Shown in pieces: positions 25,753 through 33,894 of a stretch of DNA of 64,000 nucleotides. The notes below the pieces were generated by a model. It had not been told where the DNA came from. It searched no databases and saw nothing but the letters and a program-made list of their open reading frames with translations. The stretch is from Azospirillum picis (GTDB lineage Bacteria > Pseudomonadota > Alphaproteobacteria > Azospirillales > Azospirillaceae), in the NCBI RefSeq assembly GCF_017876115.1, contig NZ_JAGINO010000001.1, positions 62,001-126,000 on the forward strand. The letters are read 5' to 3'. Position 1 is the first letter of the stretch. Each line of letters starts with the position of its first letter. The position numbers were made by a program, and so were the translations under genes.

Positions 25753-26751
25753 TTGAATGTTGCTTTAGTGGGAACGTCATCCTTTGATCGATTCTTCAAT
25801 CTAGCCCATGACCAGTTGCAAAGGCGCGGCCATAGTGTGGCGCGTTTCTTAACGCGAAAGGACCTGCTTGCCGCCGTTGACGCGCTGCAGTCTTTGGAAA
25901 TCCTTGGCGCGTCCTCAAGCTTTACAGCCGACCGGGAGTTGTTTGCCAAGATGCCGCGTTTGCGCGCATTGGTTTCCCCGTTCACAGGGGTCGAAGGGTT
26001 CGATGTTTCGGCCGCGACAGCAAACGGCATACTCGTGGCGAATGGCCAAATTACGGAAAACTCCGTCAGCATGGCCGAGGCCGCAGTTCTCTTCACGCTG
26101 GCTTCGCTCTATGACCTTCATGGCACTGAGCGCTACCTTCGCGAAAACCTGCCGCGTCCCTCGCAGGTCCGTGCGCGGATGCTCATGGGAAAGAAAGTTG
26201 GCCTGATAGGCTTTGGCAAAATTGGACAGGCTATCGCGGAACGGCTGTCTGCATGGGGTGTGAGGCTCGTCGCCTCGGTGCGCACGACGCGACCGATGCC
26301 CGCATATGTCGCCGCGCAGAGCCTCGATGAGGTGCTCGCGACAAGCGATGTCGTTATTATGGCGGCTGCGCTCAATCCTGAATCACGAGGAATGCTGGAT
26401 CTTGACGCGCTGCGCCGGATGAAACCGGACGTGGTGTTTGTCAACATCACGCGGGGCGGCATCGTCCCCGACGATGCACTCGCCGCGCTCGCCGCAGAGC
26501 GACCTGCTATGCGCATCGCCCTCGATGTGTTCGATCCAGAGCCGTTGAAAGAGAATAGTCCGCTGCGCGACCTTCCAAACGCCATCCTTACCCCACACAT
26601 GGTAGGACATACAGTAGAGTCTCAGAAGCGCCTGCCGGAGGCATTCTGCGAGAACCTTCTAGCGGTGGCAGAGTGGCGGGTGCCTGAATACGTTGTCAAT
26701 CCGTCTGTGATCGAAACGTGGCTGAGAAAACAGGACAGCGCACAGCTATAG
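25753..26751 (+). CDS. D-isomer-specific 2-hydroxyacid dehydrogenase
   Basis: A 332-residue NAD-dependent dehydrogenase of the D-2-hydroxyacid family. The nucleotide-binding motif GLIGFGKIGQAIAERL lies near residue 155. The catalytic set is represented by Arg in VNITRGGIV, Glu in DVFDPEPL and His in LTPHMVGHT. I chose the TTG at 25753 since GGAGG is eight bases upstream and the protein then begins LNVALVG, a plausible first strand. Base and codon use are visibly more AT-tolerant than the neighbours. Together with IS elements on both sides, this points to acquisition by transfer. Substrate unknown: glyoxylate, hydroxypyruvate or a phosphonate-type acid are possible. Confidence 0.85.
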   Translation: MNVALVGTSSFDRFFNLAHDQLQRRGHSVARFLTRKDLLAAVDALQSLEILGASSSFTADRELFAKMPRLRALVSPFTGVEGFDVSAATANGILVANGQITENSVSMAEAAVLFTLASLYDLHGTERYLRENLPRPSQVRARMLMGKKVGLIGFGKIGQAIAERLSAWGVRLVASVRTTRPMPAYVAAQSLDEVLATSDVVIMAAALNPESRGMLDLDALRRMKPDVVFVNITRGGIVPDDALAALAAERPAMRIALDVFDPEPLKENSPLRDLPNAILTPHMVGHTVESQKRLPEAFCENLLAVAEWRVPEYVVNPSVIETWLRKQDSAQL

Positions 26752-26830
26752 TTGCGACGGTACCGTCAACTTGTTTAAGTATCGACCGGCAGAAGGCGCG
26801 CGGAAGCCCGCAGCGATGGCAGTGATCGGG

Positions 26831-27300
26831 TCACGCCGCGAGCCGGGTACCGGCGACCTCGACCCAGGTCCCGAAGGCCTGGGCACGGGCAACTCGGTAG
26901 TCGGCAACGGGGCGGTGGTCTCGGCGAAGGTGGAAGAGGTTGGCGATCGGATCGTGGATCGAGAGAAACCGCTGGGCTTGGCCGGCCGATTTGAAGCGCT
27001 TCATTTGGCGCTCTCGTCGCCTTGTTGGCTGGTGCGAGTTCTCGGCCCGGTTGTTGATGCCCTTGTGCTGCCGGTGCTCCACCCCTGGCATGATCTCCCG
27101 CTTGGCGGCGGCGTAGCTCTTCAGCTTGTCCGTCACCATGACCCGCGGCGCCCGGCCCTGGCCTTTCAACAGCTTGCGCAGCAGGCGTTTGGCTACCGCC
27201 TTGTCCCGCCGGCTCTGAACGAGAGCATCCAGCACGAAGCCATCCCGGTCCACCGCCCGCCAGAGGTAATAGTGCTTGCCGCCGATGGTCAGGACGACCT
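26831..27300 (-). pseudogene. IS6-family transposase, N-terminally truncated
   Basis: The frame encodes the catalytic C-terminal part of an IS6-type DDE transposase: GGKHYYLWRAVDRDGFVLD with the first Asp, VTDKLKSY with the second, and HRQHKGINNRAENSHQP with the Glu. The helix-turn-helix N-terminus is missing, because the coding sequence is cut at about 27300 by the inverted-repeat element starting at 27301. A GTG at 27253 could restart translation but would yield no DNA-binding domain. A sequence beyond that element (around 27566-27583, minus strand) could read RFKRYR, a motif found near the start of IS6 transposases. If so, an internal part was lost as well as interrupted. Confidence 0.8.
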
Positions 27301-27562
27301 GAGGAGAGCGCGATAGGCGTTAGGTAAACAACGGGAAGGGTGAACTGAACCGGAACGGTGGCTTGCCCCCTGGCTCGCAGCCCAACTGTCCGGGAAATCG
27401 ACCTTTGGGGACCACCTCGGAAATTGTCCGTAAACACCCGCTTTCCACGAGTTTCCGGACATATTGAATGCCGGTCGGGATGACAGGCAGGAACGCAGAC
27501 CCCGGCGTTCACAGCTTTTTCTACCTTCCCGTTGTTTACCTAACACCTATCGCGCTCTCCTC
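27301..27562. mobile_element. 262-bp element with 39-bp terminal inverted repeats (MITE-like)
   Basis: The left arm (27301-27339, starting GAGGAGAGCGCGATAGG) and the right arm (27524-27562) are inverted copies of 39 bases with a single difference, C versus T at the 18th position. The interior of about 184 bases has no coding capacity, but it contains a smaller imperfect inverted repeat, GTCCGTAAAC near 27427 versus GTTTCCGGAC near 27451. No target duplication is visible at the outer edges. The structure suggests a non-autonomous transposable element or the two ends of a larger element that lost its centre. It truncates the IS6-family transposase. Confidence 0.8.
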
Positions 27563-27611
27563 GATACCGCTTGAAACGATCACACTCTAGAGGGTTGGGG
27601 CCAATCCCGAC

Positions 27612-28253
27612 CTACGCCTCCCTGTCCTGCGAGAGCGGGCCGCCGCAGCCGGCGGGTCCGCTCCCGTTCCCGTCGGCGGCCGGGGAGGGCTGGGGAGGGG
27701 GCTCGGCCGCCGCCTCGGCGACGTCGTCCTGCGGCGGCCTCTCCCGCTCCGCGGCGGCGACCGCCGCCGTGTCCGGTTCCTCCGGTTCCGTCTCGGGCGT
27801 CGGGAAGATCCGATCGACCAGTCGGGCGATATCGTCGGTCGGCAGAAGCGCGCCGTAGCCGGGAGCGTTGAAGTCCCAGTCATATTCGGCGAAGCCGCGG
27901 AAGCCGGCGATGGCCGGGTCGCTGGCCCATGCCTTGCGCAGCGCTTGGCGGCGCAGTTCGGCGGGCACCTCCTTGCGCAGGAATCCCGTGTAGTCGCTGG
28001 CGGCGTCCAGGCTGTCCAGGGACGGCAGATCGGACAGGTCCTGCTGCTCATCGCCGGTCGCCGAGACCGCGGAAATCTCCGCCGGAGGTGCCGCATCCAC
28101 CGGGTCCGCGGGCGGGGGATCCCGTGGCGCCCGCTGCGTGGCTGTTGTGACTGGGGATTCGGCCGGCGGCTCGACCTGTGCCCTGCGCTTCAGCCGCGAC
28201 CAGCGGCCGACGAAGCCCTCGCCGCCCCGGCCATCCTCCTCGCGGTCAGTCAT
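27612..28253 (-). CDS. DUF3306-domain protein
   Basis: A 213-residue protein with a DUF3306-like core: the N-terminal FVGRWSRLKRRAQ and the central segment LPSLDSLDAASDYTGFLRKEVPAELRRQALRKAW, followed by DPAIAGFRGFAEYDWDFNAPGYGAL. The last 60 residues are Glu/Pro/Gly-rich, and their DNA resembles the GC-rich inverted-repeat sequence seen between other genes. The C-terminus may therefore be altered or simply run into intergenic sequence beside the IS-derived DNA. It overlaps the DUF3305 gene by eight bases. In other proteobacteria these two genes are neighbours, often near formate dehydrogenase or ferredoxin genes, none of which is present here. Confidence 0.75.
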   Translation of the reverse strand: MTDREEDGRGGEGFVGRWSRLKRRAQVEPPAESPVTTATQRAPRDPPPADPVDAAPPAEISAVSATGDEQQDLSDLPSLDSLDAASDYTGFLRKEVPAELRRQALRKAWASDPAIAGFRGFAEYDWDFNAPGYGALLPTDDIARLVDRIFPTPETEPEEPDTAAVAAAERERPPQDDVAEAAAEPPPQPSPAADGNGSGPAGCGGPLSQDREA

Positions 28254-28797
28254 GGCGGCCGGCTTCCGGCGGCAGGCGCGGGGCCAGCCCTTCCGGGTCC
28301 GCCCGGTCGCGCTTGCGCTTGTGGAAGGGGCGGGCAACATGGTGGCGGCCGACGAAGCCGTCGATCCACAGGACCAGCGGCAGCGGCAGCGGCAGCGGCT
28401 CGATCACGTCGTCGCCGGCCTCGGCATGGGTGTCGATCTCGCCGGGGTCGACGGTGACCTCCAGCAGGCGCACGCCCGGCGGGGGGCCGCCAAGCCGCAG
28501 GATGACGTAGGCACAGGGGACGCCGCTGTCGAGGTTGTGCTTGTAGTTGTCCGTCTCGGTCGGGAACAGGGCGATCTCGGCGCTTCCGGCATAATGGCGC
28601 GTCCAGTCCGCTCCTTCCGCGACCACGCTCCAGTCGGCGAGCGCCGGATCCGGCGGGACGAGGACGACCGGCTGCCAGCGCGCCTCGATCCACGGATTGT
28701 CGACGCGCCGGCGCTCGACCACCACGCCGACCCGGCGCCGCTCGGCGCGGTCGGGGGGCGTTTCGGCCTTCGGCTGTGCGGGGAACTCGGCGGGCAT
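28246..28797 (-). CDS. DUF3305-domain protein
   Basis: A 183-residue soluble protein of the DUF3305 type. Core motifs are VVVERRRVDNPWIEARWQPVVLVPP, HYAGSAEIALFPTETDNYKHNLDSGVPCAYVILR and VTVDPGEIDTHAEAGDDVIEPLPLP. The C-terminus is basic (RPFHKRKRDRADPEG). I chose the ATG at 28797, which yields MPAEFPAQPK. It is translationally coupled to the DUF3306 gene. The molecular function is unknown. The pair is the left boundary of core DNA next to the mobile-element patch, so downstream partners may have been lost. Confidence 0.75.
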   Translation of the reverse strand: MPAEFPAQPKAETPPDRAERRRVGVVVERRRVDNPWIEARWQPVVLVPPDPALADWSVVAEGADWTRHYAGSAEIALFPTETDNYKHNLDSGVPCAYVILRLGGPPPGVRLLEVTVDPGEIDTHAEAGDDVIEPLPLPLPLVLWIDGFVGRHHVARPFHKRKRDRADPEGLAPRLPPEAGRHD

Positions 28798-28954
28798 GAG
28801 GAGCGTTCCTGTTGGGCAGGGGCTTGGTGGAGCGGGGCTGGACTCCGTCACCGGAACAACGCGCGGGCGGCCGATTGGTGCCGGCCCGCCGACGAAGTGC
28901 CCCTCATGTGCCGCCGGCCCTCCCGGCGCCCCGGGCCACCGATAAGGACGCATC

Positions 28955-29335
28955 ATGCGCATCACCGCCGCCCTGATCCTGTCCGGCCTGCTGGCCGGCC
29001 TGCCGGCCTTCGGGGCCGGCGCCCAGCAGCCGGCTCCATCCGCCGACACGGCGCCCGCCTCGGCGGGTGACGCCCTGGCCCGCGATCCCAAGGTCCAGGA
29101 AAGCCAGGATCCGCATCCTTCGGCCCAGGGCACGCGCCCGCCCAACCCGTCCAGCTCGGCCGACACCGGCGGCAGCGACCTGCAGCAGGCGCTCGCCGAC
29201 GTCCGCCGGGCGCCGCCCGACCTGAACGGCACTCCGGTGCCGCGCCCCAACCCGCTGGCGAGCGAGCCCGACCAGCCGAACGAGCCGACCCGGTCGCAGA
29301 ACCCGTCCGACCTCAGCAGCCAGGAGGTGAAGTAG
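28955..29335 (+). CDS. Small secreted hypothetical protein
   Basis: A 126-residue protein with a clear signal peptide (hydrophobic residues 5-18, cleavage near AGAQ) and a mature part that is almost entirely Pro, Ser, Ala, Asp and Asn, likely disordered. AAGGA lies about nine bases before the ATG. No catalytic or binding motif is visible. It converges on the phytochelatin-synthase-like gene with a 15-base gap and is divergent from the DUF3305 gene. It could be a periplasmic linker or stress protein; I cannot assign a role. Confidence 0.65.
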   Translation: MRITAALILSGLLAGLPAFGAGAQQPAPSADTAPASAGDALARDPKVQESQDPHPSAQGTRPPNPSSSADTGGSDLQQALADVRRAPPDLNGTPVPRPNPLASEPDQPNEPTRSQNPSDLSSQEVK

Positions 29336-29350
29336 CGGGCGGGGGGGTGC

Positions 29351-30100
29351 CTAGCCCGATACCCGGCGGCTGCGGACTCGGATCAGGCCGCTGCCCGTCG
29401 GGTCGGCGCGGTCGGGCTTCAGCATGGCGTCGAGCAGGCGGGCGTCCGGGGTCCAGTAGGGGACATACCAGGCGCGGTCGGGATCCATCACCAGCGCCCG
29501 GCCGGTCGCCGGGTCGTAGGCGCCGAGCGGCGCGATGTGGCCGAGGCCGACGTCGCCGGTCAGGGTGCCCTGGTCGAAGGCAAGCAGGATGATGTCGTCG
29601 GCGCTGCGCTCGTTGTCGGCCAGGATGCGGCGCAGTTCTGCCAGCGTCTCCGGCGACGCGTCGCGCGGGCGCCACACCTCCACATCCGCCGCGATGCCGT
29701 ACGCGTCGAGCGAACGGCGGACATAATCCGCCAGCTCGCCGAAGGATACCCCTTCGCCATCCTCCGCAACGGCGGCGCGCCAATGGTCGTCGTCGAGGCG
29801 GTCGAGCAGATCGCGCGCGGTGACCAGCCGTTCGGATGCCGCCGCCGGCAGCCCGCGCAACGCGTTCAGCATCATGGTCACGCTGGCCAGCGAGCAGGCG
29901 GAACCGGTGGTCTGCGGCACGTAGAAGGGGGTGAGCGCCCAGTAGTCTGGTGCCGGGTCGGTGCGCACGAAGGCCGCGTCGCGGGTGATCGGCACCGCAT
30001 CGGGACCGAACTTCGGCTTCGTCTGTTCCTGCGCCACGGCCGGCACGGCCAGCCAGCCGGCACATAAGGCAAGGAGGGCCGCGATCGTCACGTGCTTCAT
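29351..30100 (-). CDS. Exported phytochelatin-synthase-like protein
   Basis: A 249-residue protein with a signal peptide (about residues 1-23, ending VAQ) and a papain-like phytochelatin synthase domain. The catalytic triad appears intact: Cys69 in QTTGSACSLASVTMMLNAL, His188 in GLGHIAPLGAYD and Asp206 in ALVMDPDRAWYVPYW. Bacterial half-length homologues such as that of Nostoc mainly hydrolyse glutathione to gamma-glutamylcysteine and make little phytochelatin. Export implies action on periplasmic glutathione or related thiol peptides. I chose the ATG at 30100 because it gives the signal peptide. It is monocistronic and has no evident metal-responsive operator. Confidence 0.85.
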   Translation of the reverse strand: MKHVTIAALLALCAGWLAVPAVAQEQTKPKFGPDAVPITRDAAFVRTDPAPDYWALTPFYVPQTTGSACSLASVTMMLNALRGLPAAASERLVTARDLLDRLDDDHWRAAVAEDGEGVSFGELADYVRRSLDAYGIAADVEVWRPRDASPETLAELRRILADNERSADDIILLAFDQGTLTGDVGLGHIAPLGAYDPATGRALVMDPDRAWYVPYWTPDARLLDAMLKPDRADPTGSGLIRVRSRRVSG

Positions 30101-30224
30101 CGCTCTGGGTCTCTGTCCGTCTGCTGCGGTGCTCTTGCGCGGCCCGCCGGGCCGCCGTCCCCATATGGTGAGATCCCGCCGCACGGCCAAGACTATGGCC
30201 GGAGGTGCAGCCGGGAACGACGAA

Positions 30225-30280
30225 GGGGGCGGAACGCGTCCCGTCCGACGTCGTGTCGAACGAAACACGCCCCGCCCCCC
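30225..30280. repeat. GC-rich inverted repeat, possible terminator
   Basis: GGGGGCGG (30225-30232) pairs with CCGCCCCC (30273-30280), with partial pairing extending inward. It lies downstream of the beta-helix gene stop on the minus strand, so it may act as its terminator, although no T-run follows. Confidence 0.4.
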
Positions 30281-30335
30281 ATGCGGACCGGCGCACCGGG
30301 GGGCTTAGCCCCGATGCGCAGACGCCGTGCGTGTG

Positions 30336-33300
30336 TCAGACGCCGTCCCAGAAATGGTCCAGACCGGCCGCGGCGATGCCCGCCACCCCCATCTTCGCCC
30401 AGGCGAGGTCGTGGATGCCCATGCCGAAGGCGGGGGATGCCGATTGCAGCGAGTAGTCGTTCCAATAGGCGTTGGTGAACAGCGCCTTGCCGATCACATC
30501 GTTGTCACCGTATTTCGGGACGTTGAAGACCAGGTTCTTGTCGATGACGAAGTCGTTGGCGCTCAGCAGCTCGATGTAGTCGTCGAGCGGCAGGGTTCCC
30601 TGCACCACATTGTGGGTGATCGTGTTGTTGTGGGGGTCGCCGGCGGTGCCGTGCACCGGCTGCCACTCGATGCGGATGAAATCCTCCTTGTTGCTGGCGA
30701 TCACCGCGAAGTTGTTGGTCACCACGTTGTTGTCGCCGCCGTGGATCTGCACCGAGGCCCAGTCGGCGTCCTTGATGAAGTTGTCCTTGACGGTGATGCC
30801 GCCGGCCATGTCGTCCAGATAGATGCCGAAGCCCTTCTGGCCGTACATCCAGCTATCGGCGGCGCTGGTGGCCAGGCCGCTGGCATGCTCGATCCGGTTG
30901 CCCTGGATGATCATGCCGGTATCGGCGCTGGACCGGCCCAGGATCTCGATGGCGCCGCCGTCGGCGGTTTCCAGGCCGGTGTAGGAGATGTTGTTGAACT
31001 GGATGATGTTCTTGTGGTTCACCGTGTTGGTGGTGCCGCCGTAATCCTTGAAGGAGATGCCGTAGCGGGCGCTGTGGTCGATGTCGTTGTTGGAGATGAG
31101 GTTGTTGTCCACGCCGGTGCCGATGATGCCGGCCACCGCCTTCCGAACCTCGCCGATGTTGCTGATGCTGTTGGCGTAGATGCTGTTGCCGTTGCTGCGG
31201 CCGTCCATCTCGATGCCGTTCTCGGCCAGATGGTTCAGCACGTTGTGGGCGATGTCGTTGTTGGACGAGGCCGCGGTCAGCTTGATCGCCGTGCCGACGT
31301 TCAGGAAGCTGTTGTCGCTGATGTGGTTGCCCTTGGCGTTGGTCAGCAGCAGGGCGTCGCCACCGGTGGTGGTGTTCTTGAAGGTCAGGCCGTCGATGGT
31401 GACGTTGGTGGCGCCGTTGAGCTTGATCAGCGTGGCGAGCCGGGGCACCTCGACGCCGCTCGAGGCGAAGTCGGAGGCGGCCGCCTTGTACAGCAGCTTG
31501 CCGTCCGAGGTCCGCCAGGCGAACTCGCCGGCCTGGTCGACGTAGGAGGCATTGTTCAGAAGCTTGTAGGTGGTGCCTTCCGCGAAGGGCAGGGAGGCGC
31601 CGTTCTTCAGCGTGATGGCGCGGGTGGAGGCGTTGAAGCCGGAGATGCTGGTCAGCGTGTCGCCCAGCCGCTCGGCGTCCATCACCTGGATCAGCGTGCC
31701 CGGCTGGATGTCGGACGCGGTGACCTCCGACCCATGGAAGCGGATCTGCGAACCGCTGGGGCTGCCGGCGGCCGCATCGGCGAAATGCCAGCCGGTGGTG
31801 ACGTCGGCGCTGTCGTAGGCGTATTTCTCCGCCAGGTGCTGGCGGACGCCGCCGACGATCAGGTCGAGGTTGCTGGCGGTGGCGAGCTTCGCCGCATAGA
31901 GGCCGTTGCCTTCGCTGGCGAAGCTCTTGACCACCTCGCCGCCGCTCAGCTCGGGCTTCTCGCCGGGATAGTTCTGGAAGCTGTGGCCGTTGTCGGCCGA
32001 GGTCAGCTCAAGCGTCTTGGTGAGGTGGTAGGTGCCGCCGCGGATGTAGGTGGTGTCGATCGACGCGTCGGCCCGCATGGCCGCCTGGGCCTTCTCCAGG
32101 CTGGCGAAGGGACCGTCGGTGCCGTCGGCGTTCGGCGCCGCCAGCTTGCCCGACCAGCTATCCTTGCCGTTGGTCGCGACATAGAAGGCCGGCTTGGTCG
32201 GCGCGGTCGGGATCGACGGCGTCGTGCCGGGCAGCCCGGCCTTGCCGAACAGCTCGGCGCCGGCCTTGATGTTCAGCGCGCCACCCCAGTACAGCCCCTC
32301 CTGGCCCTTCACCACGTCCTTGCCGTCGACGGCGCCCTTGTCGTAGCTGACGATGCTGTCGGTGGCGGCGACGGTATGGCCGTTGATGACCACCGACTTG
32401 ACGAACAGGTTGCGGTCGACGCCGTTCACCGTGGCATCGTTGTCGTAGACCACCTGGACCGAATGGGCCTTGGTCGGATCGATGTCCGCCTTGAAGCTGA
32501 AGGGCGTGACGCTGCCGCTGGCCGCCTTGCCGTCGCCGATCACCTGGCCGTCGACCACCAGCTTGAAGTGCGGGGCGACGCCGCCGGCCGAGACGCCGTA
32601 GGCGTTGACCACGATGTCGACGGCCGAGCTGGGGGCGGGCGGCGGCGGCGGGACGTACGGGCCGGCGAAATACTCCTCGGGCACGCCGAAGGTCAGTGCG
32701 CCGCCCCAGAACAGCCCCTCCTGGCCGGCGACGACGAACTTGCCGTCCACCGGTCCCTTGTCGTAGGAGGCCATGTCGGAGGTGGCGGCGATGGTCTGGC
32801 CGTCGATGTTGATCGACTTGACGTACAGGTTGCGGTCGACCCCGTTGATCGTCGCGTCGTTGTCGTACCAGATCTGGATCTTGTGGGCTTCGTTGGGATC
32901 GACCTTCGCGGTGAAGGTGTAGTCGGTGGCCGAGGTGGCGTTGACCCAGGCATCGCCGACCACTTGGTCGTCGACCAGCAGCTTGAAGTGCGGGGCCTGC
33001 CCGGCGGCGCTGTTGCCGTAGGCCTTCACCTTGATCGTCGTGGTCATGTCGGAGGCACCGCTGCCGCTGTCCACCGGGGCGGTGGAGAACAGGGTGGGCG
33101 GCAGCGCGACGTTCAGCGCGCCCGGCCAGTACATCTCGGTCTGGCCGGCGATGACGTTCTGGCCGTCGATCTTGCCGGTGTCGTACTTCACCGAGGGGTC
33201 GATGGCGAGGATGGTCTTGCCGTTCACCTCGAAGGACTTGACGAACAGGTTGCGGTCGACGCCGTTAACCGTGTCGTCGTTGTCGTAGACCAACTGCAGG

Positions 33301-33494
33301 GCGTGCGCCTTGTCAGCCGGGACGTTGGCGGTGAAGGTGTAGCGCTGCTGGGAGGCGGAGGCGACGGTGGCGTCGCCGATGCTCTTGCCGTCGAGAAGAA
33401 GTTGGAAATGCGGCCATTTTCCGCCGGCGGCCACGCCCCAGGCATTGACCGCGAACGTGACCTGGATGGTGCCGTCGCTGTTGGTGGTAGCCAT
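30336..33494 (-). CDS. Large beta-helix protein with three carbohydrate-binding-like modules
   Basis: A 1052-residue protein. The first 420 residues hold three homologous modules of about 130 residues, each containing YDNDxTVNGVDRNLFVKS and a following NGxTI strand, resembling the calcium-dependent xylan-binding type (CBM60-like). Residues from about 440 to 1000 form a right-handed parallel beta-helix of the pectate-lyase/alginate-epimerase class (many repeats such as NHISDNSFLNVG and NNLISNNDIDHS). There is no N-terminal signal peptide, so export would need a type I or other signal-independent route; no RTX repeats are seen. The start has GGAG seven bases upstream. A role in binding or cleaving an extracellular polysaccharide is likely. 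Confidence 0.85.
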   Translation of the reverse strand: MATTNSDGTIQVTFAVNAWGVAAGGKWPHFQLLLDGKSIGDATVASASQQRYTFTANVPADKAHALQLVYDNDDTVNGVDRNLFVKSFEVNGKTILAIDPSVKYDTGKIDGQNVIAGQTEMYWPGALNVALPPTLFSTAPVDSGSGASDMTTTIKVKAYGNSAAGQAPHFKLLVDDQVVGDAWVNATSATDYTFTAKVDPNEAHKIQIWYDNDATINGVDRNLYVKSINIDGQTIAATSDMASYDKGPVDGKFVVAGQEGLFWGGALTFGVPEEYFAGPYVPPPPPAPSSAVDIVVNAYGVSAGGVAPHFKLVVDGQVIGDGKAASGSVTPFSFKADIDPTKAHSVQVVYDNDATVNGVDRNLFVKSVVINGHTVAATDSIVSYDKGAVDGKDVVKGQEGLYWGGALNIKAGAELFGKAGLPGTTPSIPTAPTKPAFYVATNGKDSWSGKLAAPNADGTDGPFASLEKAQAAMRADASIDTTYIRGGTYHLTKTLELTSADNGHSFQNYPGEKPELSGGEVVKSFASEGNGLYAAKLATASNLDLIVGGVRQHLAEKYAYDSADVTTGWHFADAAAGSPSGSQIRFHGSEVTASDIQPGTLIQVMDAERLGDTLTSISGFNASTRAITLKNGASLPFAEGTTYKLLNNASYVDQAGEFAWRTSDGKLLYKAAASDFASSGVEVPRLATLIKLNGATNVTIDGLTFKNTTTGGDALLLTNAKGNHISDNSFLNVGTAIKLTAASSNNDIAHNVLNHLAENGIEMDGRSNGNSIYANSISNIGEVRKAVAGIIGTGVDNNLISNNDIDHSARYGISFKDYGGTTNTVNHKNIIQFNNISYTGLETADGGAIEILGRSSADTGMIIQGNRIEHASGLATSAADSWMYGQKGFGIYLDDMAGGITVKDNFIKDADWASVQIHGGDNNVVTNNFAVIASNKEDFIRIEWQPVHGTAGDPHNNTITHNVVQGTLPLDDYIELLSANDFVIDKNLVFNVPKYGDNDVIGKALFTNAYWNDYSLQSASPAFGMGIHDLAWAKMGVAGIAAAGLDHFWDGV

Positions 33495-33894
33495 TTCGGA
33501 ACTCCGCTTTGTGGGTATCGCTTAGGTCCGAAGGCTGGATTGTTAGGCTTAACGGGGTACTAACCCTTTTGGTTAGGAAATTATGAATCATCCCTTTTTC
33601 TGTGGCAAAGATGGGGCAAGAATGAGACTTGATCGCCTCTTGCTAACTTGTCCGGAGAAGACGGCCCGAACAGATCTCGCGCGGTCGAAGTAGGAAAAGC
33701 ACAAGGCTCAAGTTTTACGGAAATTTATCTTTTATCCATCTGCCAGATTGGACATTGGGGCCGACCCGCATCAGGCCGCCAACCCATGAGATCTTTGGCG
33801 TGTCCTCCGGTGTGCGCGCCCGTCGGATGCGCCGACGGGAACCATCAGCCACGCCCGCGCGTCTAGAAGGCATCGCCGGTGACGGGCCGGGCGG
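33495..33894. other. Divergent intergenic region between the beta-helix and permease genes
   Basis: A 400-base region, AT-richer around 33530-33760, that must hold promoters for both divergent genes. A GG-N10-GC pattern at 33603-33616 (TGGCAAAGATGGGGCA) formally fits sigma-54 spacing in the plus direction but is isolated and weak. No gene is visible. Confidence 0.4.

Noticed and set aside
27563..27611. Remnant N-terminus of the IS6 transposase beyond the 262-bp element
   Set aside because: The six-residue match RFKRYR on the minus strand is too short to call. It could equally be noncoding sequence, so it is only mentioned with the pseudogene.
30327..33563. 1078-codon open frame opposite the beta-helix gene
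   Set aside because: The translation is dominated by Val, Gly and Asp as expected from the complement of a GC-rich coding strand. The minus-strand frame has clear modules and a ribosome-binding site.
33602..33617. Sigma-54-like GG-N10-GC pattern upstream of the AI-2E permease gene
   Set aside because: Only the invariant dinucleotides match, it is nearly 280 bases from the start codon, and no enhancer-binding regulator is nearby. Such matches are frequent by chance in GC-rich DNA.
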